Source of the DNA: Heterocephalus glaber
Taxonomy: Eukaryota > Chordata > Mammalia > Rodentia > Bathyergidae
Direction: 5' to 3'
NCBI RefSeq assembly: GCF_000247695.1
Contig: NW_004624882.1
Coordinates: 191,735 to 255,734 of the forward strand
Length of the DNA stretch: 64,000 nucleotides
Each line of letters starts with the position of its first letter. The first letter of the stretch is position 1. Of the stretch, positions 1 to 9,545 are shown one piece after another. The notes under the pieces were generated by a model. It did no database searches. It was not told where the DNA came from and worked only from the letters and a program-made list of their open reading frames with translations. The position numbers and the translations under genes are program-made.

Positions 1-340
1 GTTTGTAATAGCTAAAGCTTGGAAACAGCCCAAGTGCCCATCAACTGGAGACTGGATAAAGAAGATGTGCTTTTTTTTTCCTAAAATGGAGTACTACTCA
101 GCCATAAAGAATGAGAAACTGGAGACATTTATAGCTAAATGGATGCATATTGAGGCCATACTCTTAAGTGAAATAAATAGGACACACATGTGTAAATACC
201 GAATAATTTCTCTAATGTGAGAAACTGGAAATGTAATTAAAGATTAAAATGATTAAAATGAATAATTGATAATTTGAAATATGAAGAAAAGGTTTAAAGG
301 GGTATGAGTGGCAGGAGGGGAAGGGGAGAGATCAGAGTTA
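1..340 (+). mobile_element. L1 3' end (ORF2 tail plus 3' UTR), cut by window edge
   Basis: The first 220 bases match the last codons of L1 ORF2, with the same wording as the better copy at 57.7-58.4 kb (AKxWKQPKCPSTG, then MEYYSAMKNEKLETF, then stop after RIISLM). The frame is broken by a run of T near 66. After the stop comes an A-rich stretch and then the G-rich purine tract typical of this L1 3' UTR (300-335). The 5' part lies outside the window. No target duplication can be seen. Confidence 0.85.
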
Positions 341-1174
341 CAGGCTGGAATCTGGAAAGAATCCATATATATAGATTGTGTTTAAAACTATAGGAGGAGA
401 TGTAGATAAAGACTAGGCCAGAGCTCATCAGTGGGTTGAGAAGGAAGAGTCACTGAGATCAAAGGAGAGAAGGGTGTGTTTCCAGAAGAAGCACATATAA
501 CTATGTACAGTTCACAGTATTCGATAGTGTGATAAATGACTGTTACTGTTTTAGGTACTGATCATAACATGCTGTGCTTTTCATCCTTTAGAGCATAATC
601 CTACTTATATAAAAGAGTTTACTGGAAAACAGTGTGCTGCTATGCCAGTGGTAGCCTCATGTATCTCGTGTTTAACTGCATATTTGGATAATATCAAAGG
701 GCCATCACAAATGATTGATGTATACCTTTTCAGTTTACACTTAGAAGTTGGCACTCTGTGTGGTACTTTGTGATACACACGGATGAAATTGCCTAATAAC
801 ATATTTCTCAGATTATATTTCCATCACATGAGACATGACTATACTGAAATTTAAATTCAAAAAAATTTGGCCTATGTGGAGTCTACTAGCTAATTAGAAT
901 TTTTTCTCCAGACCACTGTTTGTTCAATATTATTTTTGGAAATCTTTCTAAAACAAATCACATCTTCTGATTTCTTGTTAATGCTTGAGATGTTTTTTTA
1001 AATTATATGCAAAAATGTTTAAGTACTTTTCAGTTTTGCTTTGAGTTTTATTATATTTGAATATTAGTATAGTTTTTTTCACTTGCATTGCTTTTCTTTG
1101 AATAATTTTAATTTTTGTATATGTGTGTGTTTAGTGAATGATAATAAAGTTATACATTTTAAATTTTAAAAAAG
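341..1174. other. AT-rich stretch, nothing recognised
   Basis: No repeat family, splice-flanked exon or long ORF that I can support. The segment is AT-rich towards its end, just before the ID insertion. Confidence 0.5.
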
Positions 1175-1188
1175 AAATAAGCAGTTTT

Positions 1189-1290
1189 TTTGTTTTGTTT
1201 TGTTTTGCTTTTTTTGGTACTGGGGATCGAACTCGGCTCCTTGCGCTTGCACAGCATGCAGTGAAACCACTGAGCTAAACCCCCGGCCCA
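1189..1290 (-). mobile_element. ID SINE (type 2), flanked by 14-bp target duplication
   Basis: On the minus strand the tRNA-like head reads GGGCCGGGGGTTTAGCTCAG, followed by a B-box-like GAGTTCGATCC, a GGTACC-like end and an A-rich tail seen here as T/GTTTT repeats. The identical 14-mer AAATAAGCAGTTTT lies at 1175-1188 and 1291-1304, so both ends are exact. This marks a fairly recent L1-driven insertion. Confidence 0.93.
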
Positions 1291-1539
1291 AAATAAGCAG
1301 TTTTACAGGGTCGGAAGCAGTGGAGTTGTAGGAAACTCCTGTGATGAATTCTCCGAAATGCATCAGACAGAGCAATGCATTGTTTTCTCTCTGTCTGATG
1401 CTGAATTTAATTCCTAGACTTGTAGACTATTGAATTGGCCTCCATTAAACAGGCTTGCAGACATTGCTAATTGTGATCATAACAGTGACTCTTATCAAAC
1501 ACCCCTTTCTTATGAATCAGGCATTCATATGTCTAAAAA

Positions 1540-1680
1540 TCCCATACCATAGGCAGGGGCAGGAACACTGGACAGGGAGTCAAGAGACAGGCTCTAGTGT
1601 TGACCCTGCCACTCACCACTTGTGCTATTTGGGACAGACACTTTTCTGAACTTCCTTTCCTGTTTGCTCCTTTAAACTTC
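1540..1680 (+). mobile_element. MIR-type relic
   Basis: The segment resembles the MIR core: a tract on a defined clinical-style word pattern (GTCAAGAGACAGG, then TGACCCTGCCACTCACCACTTG) followed by GGGACAGACACTTTTCTGAAC. Old, without target duplications. Called from memory of the family pattern only. Confidence 0.5.
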
Positions 1681-1827
1681 TTGGAACCCTTGTTTCTTTG
1701 TGGTAAAGTTACATGTTGTGCTGCAGGATCTATTTCAAGACCCTTCCACCATCTACAATCCTAAGTATATACAAATTTGCAAAATCTCAATCAGCCAAGT
1801 TTTTTTAAATGAAAGAAAGGAAGGGTT

Positions 1828-1890
1828 GGGAGCCTATGTAGCTCAGTAGTAGGGCATGTGCTTAGCGTCCACCGAGAAAGAGAAAAAAAT
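1828..1890 (+). mobile_element. Degraded ID SINE
   Basis: The words TATGTAGCTCAGTAGTAGGGCATGTGCTTAGC follow the ID head with several changes; the B-box part is lost and an A/G-rich tail follows (about 1878-1920). Confidence 0.55.
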
Positions 1891-1894
1891 GAAA

Positions 1895-2746
1895 AGAGAA
1901 AAAAAAGAATAAGAAAAAATTTACAGGACCAAGCAAATAATTCAGGGCATGTTTGCTTTTGCCAACCTTTTAGTTCTGAGACTACCATCTTTTTCTCATA
2001 TTTTAATGGAAAGGATAGATGATTTTAAAGAAAGAAAGAAAAGGGCAGAAATCGAAAGCCTAGGCACAGGAAGGGGAGAGGATGAGCCAAATAGCCTGAT
2101 GACAGAAGCTGTGGCCCCAGGGCCTGCTGTCCCTCCTCTGCCAGTACTCCTGGGAACCAAGGCACAGCGCAGCCCCAGAGGCAGGGGGAGGGCATCTGGC
2201 AGAAGTCCCCACTCTCAGAGGTCAGCATACAGCTCACTGCCGCAAATATTTGCAGAAGCCCTTCCTTCACCATGGGGAACTACAGCTTCGGGCCTCAGGG
2301 ATTTCCAGGGAGAGAGGGAGACACGATGTTCACAGAGAAACAATCCTGGGAAGCAGAGAATCCAGTACCGGCTTGCATGTCGGAACAGGATGCTGTGGGC
2401 GATCAGAGGGGCAGGGGTCGTGTGTGGGCTCGGGGGGACTTGATGGCGTTTGAGGGTCGGGGGTAGGGATGTGGGCAAGCAGGAGAGAAGGCGGAGAGCT
2501 TTCTGAGTCACCGAGTCTTCCTCCTGCACATCTCTAAACCGTGGCAGAGGCTTTTGGAGCCCACCGTCCTTCAGATGAGCCGCTAGCATTTTAACTCAGC
2601 CTGCCTGTAAGTGTCACTAAAAAAGATCAGCACTTTTCTTCCCAAAGGGCCATTTGTTCAACATGATGAACATTTTAATTTCCTATTAATGTGGAACTTG
2701 CTTCCTGAAAACTGTTTTTTATATTTTATCTTTTTTCCCTATTAAA
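1895..2746. other. Unassigned stretch with moderately GC-rich middle
   Basis: A 164-codon open frame runs through 1949-2443 on the plus strand, and others overlap it on both strands. Composition is biased (Pro, Gly, Ser, Arg rich), no domain is recognisable and no splice context supports it, so I treat the frames as chance. Nothing else stands out. Confidence 0.45.
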
Positions 2747-2754
2747 TGTCATTC

Positions 2755-3413
2755 TTTTTTAAAAAAATTCATTGTCTATTGGTGCATTTTAGGTATACAA
2801 TATGATGACATTCATCATTGGGAATTTGTACCTGTATATGATGTATCTTGGTTCTTATTTTTTCCCCATTCCCCTGCCCTCCCTATTTACAAAAACTTTG
2901 TTTCCATTTTTTCATTTTCTCATATTAATTCCATTCCCTTCCTTCCTTTCCCCTACCCCTCCCACATTCCCTTCCCCTTTGCCCCTTTTCTTCCTATTTC
3001 ACATTATCTATTATACTATTTAGTCCTTATTTACACTTTCAGTTTCTCACACTAGAGAAACTATTCAGTTTTTACACATGTGTGTCCTATTTATTTCACT
3101 TAAGTGTATGGCCTCAAGGTGCATCCATTTAGCTATAAATGTCTCTAGTTTCTCATTCTTTATGGCTGAGTAGTACTCCATTTTATTAAAAAAAACACAT
3201 TTTCTTTATCCACTCTCCAGTTGATGGGCATTTGGCTGCTTCCAAGTTTTAGCTATTGCGAACTGTACTGCTATGAACCTGGGTGCACATATATCAGTGT
3301 GGTATGATTCTCTTAATTCCTTGGGGAAGATACCCAGCAGGGGAATAGCTGGGTCAAATGGGACTTCCAGTCCTAGTTCTGTGAGGTATCTCCATACTGA
3401 TTTCCACAGTGGT
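2755..3413 (-). mobile_element. 5'-truncated L1 3' end (3' UTR type A plus ORF2 tail)
   Basis: Read on the minus strand it gives ORF2 tail (PPLWKSVWRYLTELGLEVP..., about 3206-3410), the stop, a purine-rich tract seen here as C/T-rich 2860-3000, and the 3' end with words for TACATTTTAGGT/ATACAATATGATG near 2785-2815. ORF2 breaks at the HTP box that normally carries the Cys-rich tail. The 5' truncation point is about 3413, where an unrelated G-rich segment starts. Confidence 0.88.
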
Positions 3414-3884
3414 GGGTGGGGCCCTGGCTGGGGCCTGCACACCGTGCTGCTGCTGTCCAGGTGGGCTACTGGTGTCTGGGTGGGCTTCTGGCTGGGCCAT
3501 TAGATGCCATTCTGCAATAGATTTCACCAGCTTGATTGGTGGACTCATCCTTTCATTTTACAGTGTTATTTACAAGGTGATCCTACTAACATGAATGATT
3601 TATTACTTCTTTTCTCCATTTCTCCATCTCTGGAAATCTATGTTTTGGTCAGAAGGCCAGGGGACACAGAAGAGAGAAAGTAAATTCTGCATGTAGGGTT
3701 GGTTCCACTTCACTCACTGCAAGGATCAGACACTTCGAGTCAAACACGCAAACAAATGGTCTGGCTTCTGCACTGAGGGCCTGTTTGTAAAAGGTGCTTC
3801 CTGTCTGGATTTAAGACACACCCCAGAAAACCATGGTTTGAAAAAGCAAATCTCTAAATGCCATACCTTCATTTACGTGTAAAC
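3414..3884. other. Unassigned G-rich then ordinary sequence
   Basis: 3414-3500 is a run of GGGC/CTGG words directly abutting the truncated L1; the rest shows no family I know. It may be old filler or a transduced or templated piece at the L1 5' junction. Confidence 0.35.
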
Positions 3885-4099
3885 TAAAAGTGGTGTGCTA
3901 ATGAAGACAACCCACAGAATGGAAGAAAACTTGTGTAAATCACATATCTGATAAGACAGGTGGATATCGAATATATAAAGACCCCTTGGGAACTCCATAA
4001 GAAGACAAATGGCTGAACTAAAAATCACAGGCAAGGATTTACAGGCAAGGCTAGACGTTGCTTCAAAGATATATGTATTCTTGATAAACAATGAAAAAT

Positions 4100-4188
4100 G
4101 AGGCTGAGGATGTAGCTCAGTGGCAGAGAATTTGCTTAGCACTCTCAAGGCCCAGTACTACCCAAAACAAAGCAAAACAAAACAATAA
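4100..4188 (+). mobile_element. ID SINE inside the old L1
   Basis: GAGGATGTAGCTCAGTGGCAG head, a shortened B-box region and an AAAACAAAGC-type tail. It interrupts the L1M reading at 4099/4189, so it is younger than that L1. Confidence 0.8.
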
Positions 4189-4353
4189 AAAATGTTCAAC
4201 AGCATTCACTATCAGGGAAATGCAAATCAAAACCATACTCAGATACCACTTCACATAACCCCACCCCTGGAATAGCTATAATAAAAAAGATAGACAACGA
4301 CAAGTGTTGGTGAGGATGTGGAGAAAATGAGACATTCATATACTGCTAATGGA

Positions 4354-4733
4354 TGCTATGGTTTAGATCTAAAACGTCCCCCCAGATTCTCCTGTGTGGG
4401 GGAGGTGATTGGAGCATGGGGGCGCCATACTCATCAGTGGATTCATCCATTAATGAGTTCAGCAGCTGGCTCTGCTCTTTGGAGGTGGGGCCTGGTTGGA
4501 GGTGGGTCACTGGGGAATGTGACCTGGAAGGGTGCATTTTTGTCCCTAGCTCTCCTTGCTTCTCTCTCTGCTTCCTAACTGCCATGGGTTGAGCACCTGT
4601 TCCTCTGCCAGGCCCCTCTGCCATCTTGTTTTTGCCTTGGAGCCAGCCAACCATGGAGCCAAAATAAACCTTTTCTCCTTTAAGTTGTGGCTGTTGAGTA
4701 CTGTGTCCCAGAAAGGAGGAAGTGGCTAAGACA
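4354..4733 (+). mobile_element. Solo LTR of ERVL-MaLR/ERVL kind inside the old L1
   Basis: It starts TGCTATGGTTTAGAT and ends GTGGCTAAGACA, the usual edges of MaLR-like LTRs, and holds an AATAAA (about 4663) followed by CCTTTTCTCC. Length is about 380 bp. The sequence on both sides belongs to one L1M copy. I see no clear target duplication, so age or edge drift has hidden it. Exact subfamily not resolved. No internal viral genes are present. Confidence 0.7.
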
Positions 4734-5284
4734 GGGGAAATGTAAAATTTTGCAGCTGCTTTGGAAAATATTTTGACAGTTTCTCAAAGAGTCAAATACT
4801 GAGAAAGTATACCACCCAGCAGTTCTATTCCTAGACATGTATGCAAGAGAAATGAAGATATATACCCACCAAAAACTTGTACATAAATGTTCATAACAGC
4901 ATTATTCATAATAGCCCCCAAATGGAAACCACTCACATGTCCATCAACCAAATAAATAGATATACAAAATGTGGTCTATCCACACAATGAAATTATTCAG
5001 TCATGAAGAGAACAGAGTACAGATACATGCTACAACATGGGTAAACTTTGAAAGCATTAGAGTAAATGAGAGAAGTCAAGCATGAATTCATTTTGCATTA
5101 ATTTATATATATGAAATGTCTGGAATGGACAAATCTGTAGTAGCAGAAAGTGTATGAGTGCTGGCCACTGGGGCTGGGGACAAATGAAAGTGACTTTTAA
5201 TCAGTGTAGGGTGTCTTTTTAAAGTGATTAAAATGGAGATTTTGGGATGCTGTTGTTTTGTTTTTGCTTTTGTGTGTGTTTTTG

Positions 5285-5426
5285 TTCTTGAGACAGGGTC
5301 TTGCTATGCAGTATAGGCTGGCCTTGAACTTACTATGTAGCCCAGGCTGGCCTGGAACTCGGGGCAATCCTCCTGCCTCAGTCTCCAGAGTGCTGGGATG
5401 ACAGGTGTGCACCACCACCCCCAGCT
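5285..5426 (-). mobile_element. B1 SINE with internal duplication
   Basis: Minus-strand B1: GCTGGGGGTGGTGGTGCACA head, CTGAGGCAGGAGGATTGC core, and a GAGACAGGGTC-type end seen here as its complement. The phrase for CTATGTAGCCCAGGCTGGCC occurs twice in a row (about 5305 and 5332), the B1 internal duplication of about 29 bp. Confidence 0.9.
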
Positions 5427-5429
5427 TAA

Positions 5430-5960
5430 ATAGTGATGAAGATGTTTTAAAATCGGGTGTGGTGATGGCTGCTACTAAAAATCCACTGAAACTCTACATT
5501 TTTAAGAAAAGGTACACGAAAAAAATCTTAAATATTTGTCTCACTTTTGACTAGTATAAAAAATGAAGGGTCAGAAATCAAATGACAGTGACTCATCTGC
5601 TGCTATTTCCTAATGCAGTGCATCAAAATAGTTAAAATTAGTGCCCATCTATTTCAGTTAAGCAGTCCTGTTGGCATAAAGGACCGCAGAGCACGGTGAA
5701 TAACCCACTTTGTCATAGGATAGTGCTGATGACCAAGGCACAATAATCCCTGGTTGGGAGTGGGTCATTCCTCCCAGAAATGCCACCAGGCATCTCTTGG
5801 GGGCAGGCATCACTCTTGTAGTCTGAACCCGGACTGAGTTGTTTAGGAGGCAGGGAGAGGGCATTATACTCTCATAGAAGAAAAAGTAGATTTCTACACT
5901 GAGAATAACAAATTCCCAATTTACACGCACACTCCTGCAAGCAATGTATCACCATTTCTT
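5430..5960. other. No recognised feature
   Basis: Mixed-composition sequence ending at the left target duplication of the twin-primed L1. I see no repeat or exon I can name. Confidence 0.45.
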
Positions 5961-6399
5961 AAGATGATCTTTTTTGCTTCCTATTTAACACTATTTGTTA
6001 TACATTTTGGTCCTCGTTTATACTTTCAGTTTCTCACACCAGAGAGACAATTCGGTATTTACACATGTGTGTTCTGTTTATTTCACTTGAGAGTATGGCC
6101 TCAGTATGCATCCATTTAGCTAGTGAAATAGGAAGCAAAGGTTCAAAGGGGAAAGGGAAGTAGAGGGGGTGGGGGAAAGGAAAGAAGGGAAAGAAAAAAA
6201 TATGAGAAAAAAAGGAAAAAATGGAAACAAAGCTTTTGTAAATAGGGAGGGGTGGAGGGGTAGAAAGGAAGGAAGAGGAATGAGAAAAAACAAGAACTAA
6301 GATATATATCAGGTACAAATTCTCAATGATGAATGTGATCATAATGTATACCTAAAATGTACCAATAAAGTTAATTTTTTAAAAAGATGATCTTTTTTG
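5961..6399 (+). mobile_element. Twin-primed (5'-inverted) L1 insertion with 16-bp target duplication
   Basis: The 16-mer AAGATGATCTTTTTTG stands at 5961-5976 and 6384-6399. Between them, 5977-6122 is L1 ORF2 tail in minus orientation and 6123-6383 is the purine-rich L1 3' UTR and 3' end in plus orientation, with the switch at about 6122. That layout is the known product of twin priming during L1 integration. The G-rich tract (6145-6275) has many runs of three to five G. Confidence 0.93.
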
Positions 6400-6404
6400 A
6401 ATGT

Positions 6405-6790
6405 TTATTATCCAGACCCCAGAAATTCCACGTTTGGAAATCCATTCCAAAGAAATCACCTGAAATTCAGAAAAAGGCTACATGCATTAAGATATTTCTC
6501 ACACTGTTGATTACATTTGTAAAAAGTTGTCTAAAAATTGGGGCATGCTGAGGTAAATCATTGCATATAAGGCTATTGGAATAATCATGGTAAAAGTGTG
6601 ATTTTCAGACAATGTTGAGTGAAAACGCCTTTTCAAGAATTGTACACTGTCATGTGAATGCACAATGAATATATGTGAAATATACACATATAAAAACAGT
6701 GGTTACATTCAGGTCTTAGGGGGTGTGCTATTTTTCTTTTTGTCTTCCCCATTTTTCCATAATGAACTTTTGTTATTTTTAGCATAAAAT
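6405..6790 (+). mobile_element. Old LINE (L1M-like) 3' UTR relic
   Basis: Words such as AATTCCACGTTTGGAAATCC, GTTGAGTGAAAAC, AACAGTGGTTACATTCAGG and CATTTTTCCATAATGAAC follow the 3' region of old mammalian L1s. Very diverged; no ORF. Confidence 0.55.
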
Positions 6791-6884
6791 AATTCAAATT
6801 TTAATTCATTCAAATCATTAAATTGTGCTTTTTCTTATAGCAAATAATTATGGTTACGAGCTATTGCCTGTATTTTCTGGTTGT

Positions 6885-7245
6885 CCAGAACAACATTTCT
6901 CAAACTTTAATGTATATGCAAATCACACGGGATTTTGTTTTGTTTTGTTTTGTTTTGTTTCAGTACTGAGGATTGAACCAGAGCCTTTGCACTGAGCTAT
7001 ATCTCCAGCCCTTTTTTACTTTTTATTTTGAGACTGGGTCATCCTAAGCTGCTAAATTGCCCGGGTTGGGCTCAAATTTAGGATCCTCCTGCCTTGGCCT
7101 CCCAGAGTGCTGGAATTACAAGCATGCACCACCATGCCCATCAGGATCTTGTTAAAATGCAGGTTCACACAGGACAGACCTAGGGGTTGAGGGGTCTGTA
7201 CTTCTGACAAACTCCTGGGACTGTAGCTCCATGCACTTGGACCTT
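6885..7245. mobile_element. hAT-Charlie MER5-like element split by a SINE
   Basis: 6885-6932 (TTTCTCAAACTTTAATGTAT, then CAAATCAC) and 7144-7245 (TCTTGTTAAAATGCAGGTTC ...) read as one element of the MER5 kind once the inserted B1-ID is taken out. Non-autonomous DNA transposon relic with no protein. Confidence 0.6.
6935..7143 (-). mobile_element. B1-ID dimer inserted in the hAT relic
   Basis: In plus coordinates the ID half (6955-7012) comes first and the B1 half (7030-7140) second, so the dimer points to the minus strand with its TTTTG-repeat tail at 6935-6960. Imperfect repeats GGATTTTGTT and GGATCTTGTT at the two ends fit a mutated target duplication. Confidence 0.88.
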
Positions 7246-7503
7246 GTGTTACGTAGCAACCATGGTGGCTTAAAGCCACGGTATGAGCTCAGTCCTTCTC
7301 CAGGCTTTCAGTCTCCCTGGATCTACTTTCACCTTCCTCTTCTCCCACCAGACTGCTCTTTGTTTTTAAGAGCTCATGTTAACTCAAACTTCTAGCTATA
7401 GCCATAACCCAATCATTGGAGTGATAGCTCACCACATTCACAGATTCAGATTCTGGGGTTTAGGGAAATTGGGGACATTTTTATAATTCTGTCTGCCTAT
7501 TTT

Positions 7504-7664
7504 AGGCCAGGTGTGGTGGTAACACCTCTAATTCCAGCTATTCAGGGCTGAGGCAGTAGGATCTTAAATTCAAGGCCAGCCTGGGCAACTTAGCAAAGAT
7601 GTGTCTCAAAATAAAAAGCACTGGGGATGTAGCTCAGCACTCCCTGGGTTCATTCCCGAGAGGG

Positions 7665-7668
<4 letters not shown>
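7504..7668 (+). mobile_element. B1-ID dimer
   Basis: B1 half 7504-7608 (GGCCAGGTGTGGTGGT, CAAGGCCAGCCTGGGCAACT) joined to ID half 7618-7660 (CACTGGGGATGTAGCTCAGC). The ID half is missing its middle. Its tail has become the GA microsatellite that follows. Confidence 0.9.

Positions 7669-7718
<50 letters not shown>
7669..7718 (+). repeat. (AG)25 microsatellite
   Basis: Perfect AG repeat starting at the end of the B1-ID dimer. Likely polymorphic in length. Confidence 0.97.
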
Positions 7719-7721
<3 letters not shown>

Positions 7722-8320
7722 ATTTGCCTATTTTACACACAACTCTACTCTGCACCCTCCACCCTCATATTCTGCAAGTGACAAAAGAAAGCCTCCATAA
7801 GGTAGAGTGGCTCACTCTTGATATCTCACCTATGTCCCCAGGGTCTCACCTCCACAGTGCCACTGGCCAACCTCTAACTGCCAGTGTGCCCTTCTCTCTG
7901 TCTGAGGTCTTTCCCCAGAGCCAAGAAAACTGACTTGGCCAAATTAGAGGACCTCTTGGCCTCTATGAGAGCCCTCGCTCTGTGACTGGGCAGCTGATGG
8001 ATAAGTATCCCTGTACCCCAACTGCCCGGGGTTAGAGAGCTCTGGGACAAGCATTTGACACCAAACCAGCATGGCTCTGGCACCAGCGACAAGGGAGTTG
8101 ATACTGAATGAGTACCCTGGAGATGGGGCCCAGGCATGTACTATCTCTCAGTGATCACATGCTTGTCACAGTTTGACCCAGAGGCTAGAGAAGGCTTGGT
8201 CCTCCAGAAGTGAGGAGATTCTCAGCATAGAGGTCAGCCTGAACCTGGCCATGAGGCCCACAGCGCTAGTCAATGCATGACTGTCAGATTGGTAACTTTC
8301 TCCACATTCTCTGAAGCCTG
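7719..8320. other. No recognised feature
   Basis: Mixed-composition sequence. Frames on both strands are short and without domains. Confidence 0.4.
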
Positions 8321-8323
8321 TGA

Positions 8324-8432
8324 GAATGCAGATTTCTGGCTTTATCCAAACTGTTGAATCCAAAGCCTACACTTTAACAGCCTCTCTGGGTGACTCTAGT
8401 GCATGCTAAAGCTTGGGAAGGACTGCTCTGAT
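8324..8432. mobile_element. hAT-Charlie MER5-like relic
   Basis: TGAGAATGCAGATTTCTGGC, TTGAATCCAAAGCCTACACTTT and CATGCTAAAGCTTGGGAAGG line up with one half of the MER5-type inverted-repeat element. Low identity, so the call is tentative. Confidence 0.5.
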
Positions 8433-8479
8433 CAGAATAGAAATGATCCACAAAGGGACCACAGCAAAGCTATCCCATG

Positions 8480-8640
8480 TGGCTTTAGAGTCACACTGCA
8501 TATTAGCTGTGTGACTGTGACACAAGTTACTTGTGTGCCAGGGGCCCTGGTTATCTGAGTAGATGGCAGGGATGATCTACCAACACCTATTGCTCCATGA
8601 ATCATTCTGAGGAATCACTGGAAATGTCTAGAACATAGGG
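8480..8640 (+). mobile_element. MIR relic
   Basis: GTCACACTGCATATTAGCTG, TGTGACTGTGACACAAGTTA and the closing CTAGAACATAGG resemble the MIR core and tail. Diverged. Confidence 0.5.
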
Positions 8641-8825
8641 GCGCTCATTCAAAGGGATCTTCAGGGATTCCTGTAACCCTAGCAACAGCAAGGGTTAATA
8701 GAATGAGTATAGTCAAGGCTGTGATAAGCACTGGTCCATTGCTTCCAGGTAACACAATGACATGTTAACCAAGGCCATTAGACACTTACCTGTGCAGAGC
8801 TGCAGAGTACCCCTCGCCAAGGTGT

Positions 8826-9228
8826 CTCACCCTAATCCCTGAGCCTGTGAATATGTTACTTTACATGGCAGATGTGATGAAGTTAAGGATCTAGAAGCGG
8901 GAAGATGATTATCCAAATGGATCCACTGGGATCACAAACGTTGCCGGAAGTGAAGGGCAGGGAGAGGCGGAGGAGAATACAATGGATAGTCGAAGAAAGA
9001 CTGGAGTGATGAGCTTTCAAGATGATGCCAGGGTCCTTGAGCTGAGGAACACAGGCAGCTGGGAAGAGCTGCAAAGGGCAAGGAAAACCAGTCCTGCTGA
9101 CACTCTGACTGTATCTCAATGACCCTGATTTCACAGTTCTGACTGCCAGAACTGTAAGAGAATACACTCCTGTTGTTTCACGCTGTTAAGCTGCGCTACC
9201 TTGCTACAGCACACTGCCTTACACCGGT
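8826..9228 (+). mobile_element. Old mammalian LTR relic (MaLR/ERVL-like)
   Basis: It includes ACCCTAATCCCTGAGCCTGT, GATGTGATGAAGTTAAGGAT, CTGACTGCCAGAACTGTAAG and the closing GTTAAGCTGC...TTGCTACAGCACA, a pattern of old mammal-wide LTRs. Edges are approximate and the subfamily is not resolved. Confidence 0.55.
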
Positions 9229-9399
9229 GCAAGGTTACCAATGCACCCCAATCCCACAGAGCCCGCCCACCAGCAGAGGTCCCGGAAGTCCCCGAGGGAG
9301 GCTAACAAGTCCCACGAGCTGCTCCTGCAGCCTGGTTCAAGTCCACACTCGGAGTAGGGGTGGCCCAAGAACTTGTTAAAGCAGGGTCTGTAGATCTAC

Positions 9400-9480
9400 C
9401 GGGCTGCAGGTATGAGTCAGTGGTAGAGCAGTTGCTTGCCATGCATGAGGCCCTGGATTCCATCCCCAGCACCACAGCGT
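9400..9480 (+). mobile_element. ID SINE
   Basis: Head GGTATGAGTCAGTGGTAGAG, then GCATGAGGCCCTGGATTCCA and CCCCAGCACC. The A-box region has one change. An A/T-rich stretch resembling an L1 3' end (9500-9545) follows. Confidence 0.85.
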
Positions 9481-9545
9481 GTACCAACACCCAATGACGA
9501 TTGTAATCAAACATGTACTAATAAAAATAATTTTTTAAAAAAATT

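Larger units (their letters stand above)
3885..5175 (+). mobile_element. Old L1M-type LINE 3' region, interrupted by an ID and an LTR
   Basis: Three blocks (3885-4098, 4189-4353, 4734-5175) read in order as the end of an ancient L1 ORF2 and its 3' UTR: CAGGGAAATGCAAATCAAAAC, GGTGAGGATGTGGAG, then the GCAGTTCTATTCCTAG and CATAATAGCCCC words that many old mammalian L1s share. Coding is destroyed. The two gaps are filled by younger elements listed separately. Confidence 0.8.

Noticed and set aside
1949..2443. 164-codon plus frame
   Set aside because: Biased composition, overlapping frames on both strands and no gene context.
6123..6283. Purine-rich tract as a regulatory GAGA-type element
   Set aside because: The same tract recurs in every type A L1 3' end here, so it is L1 3' UTR.
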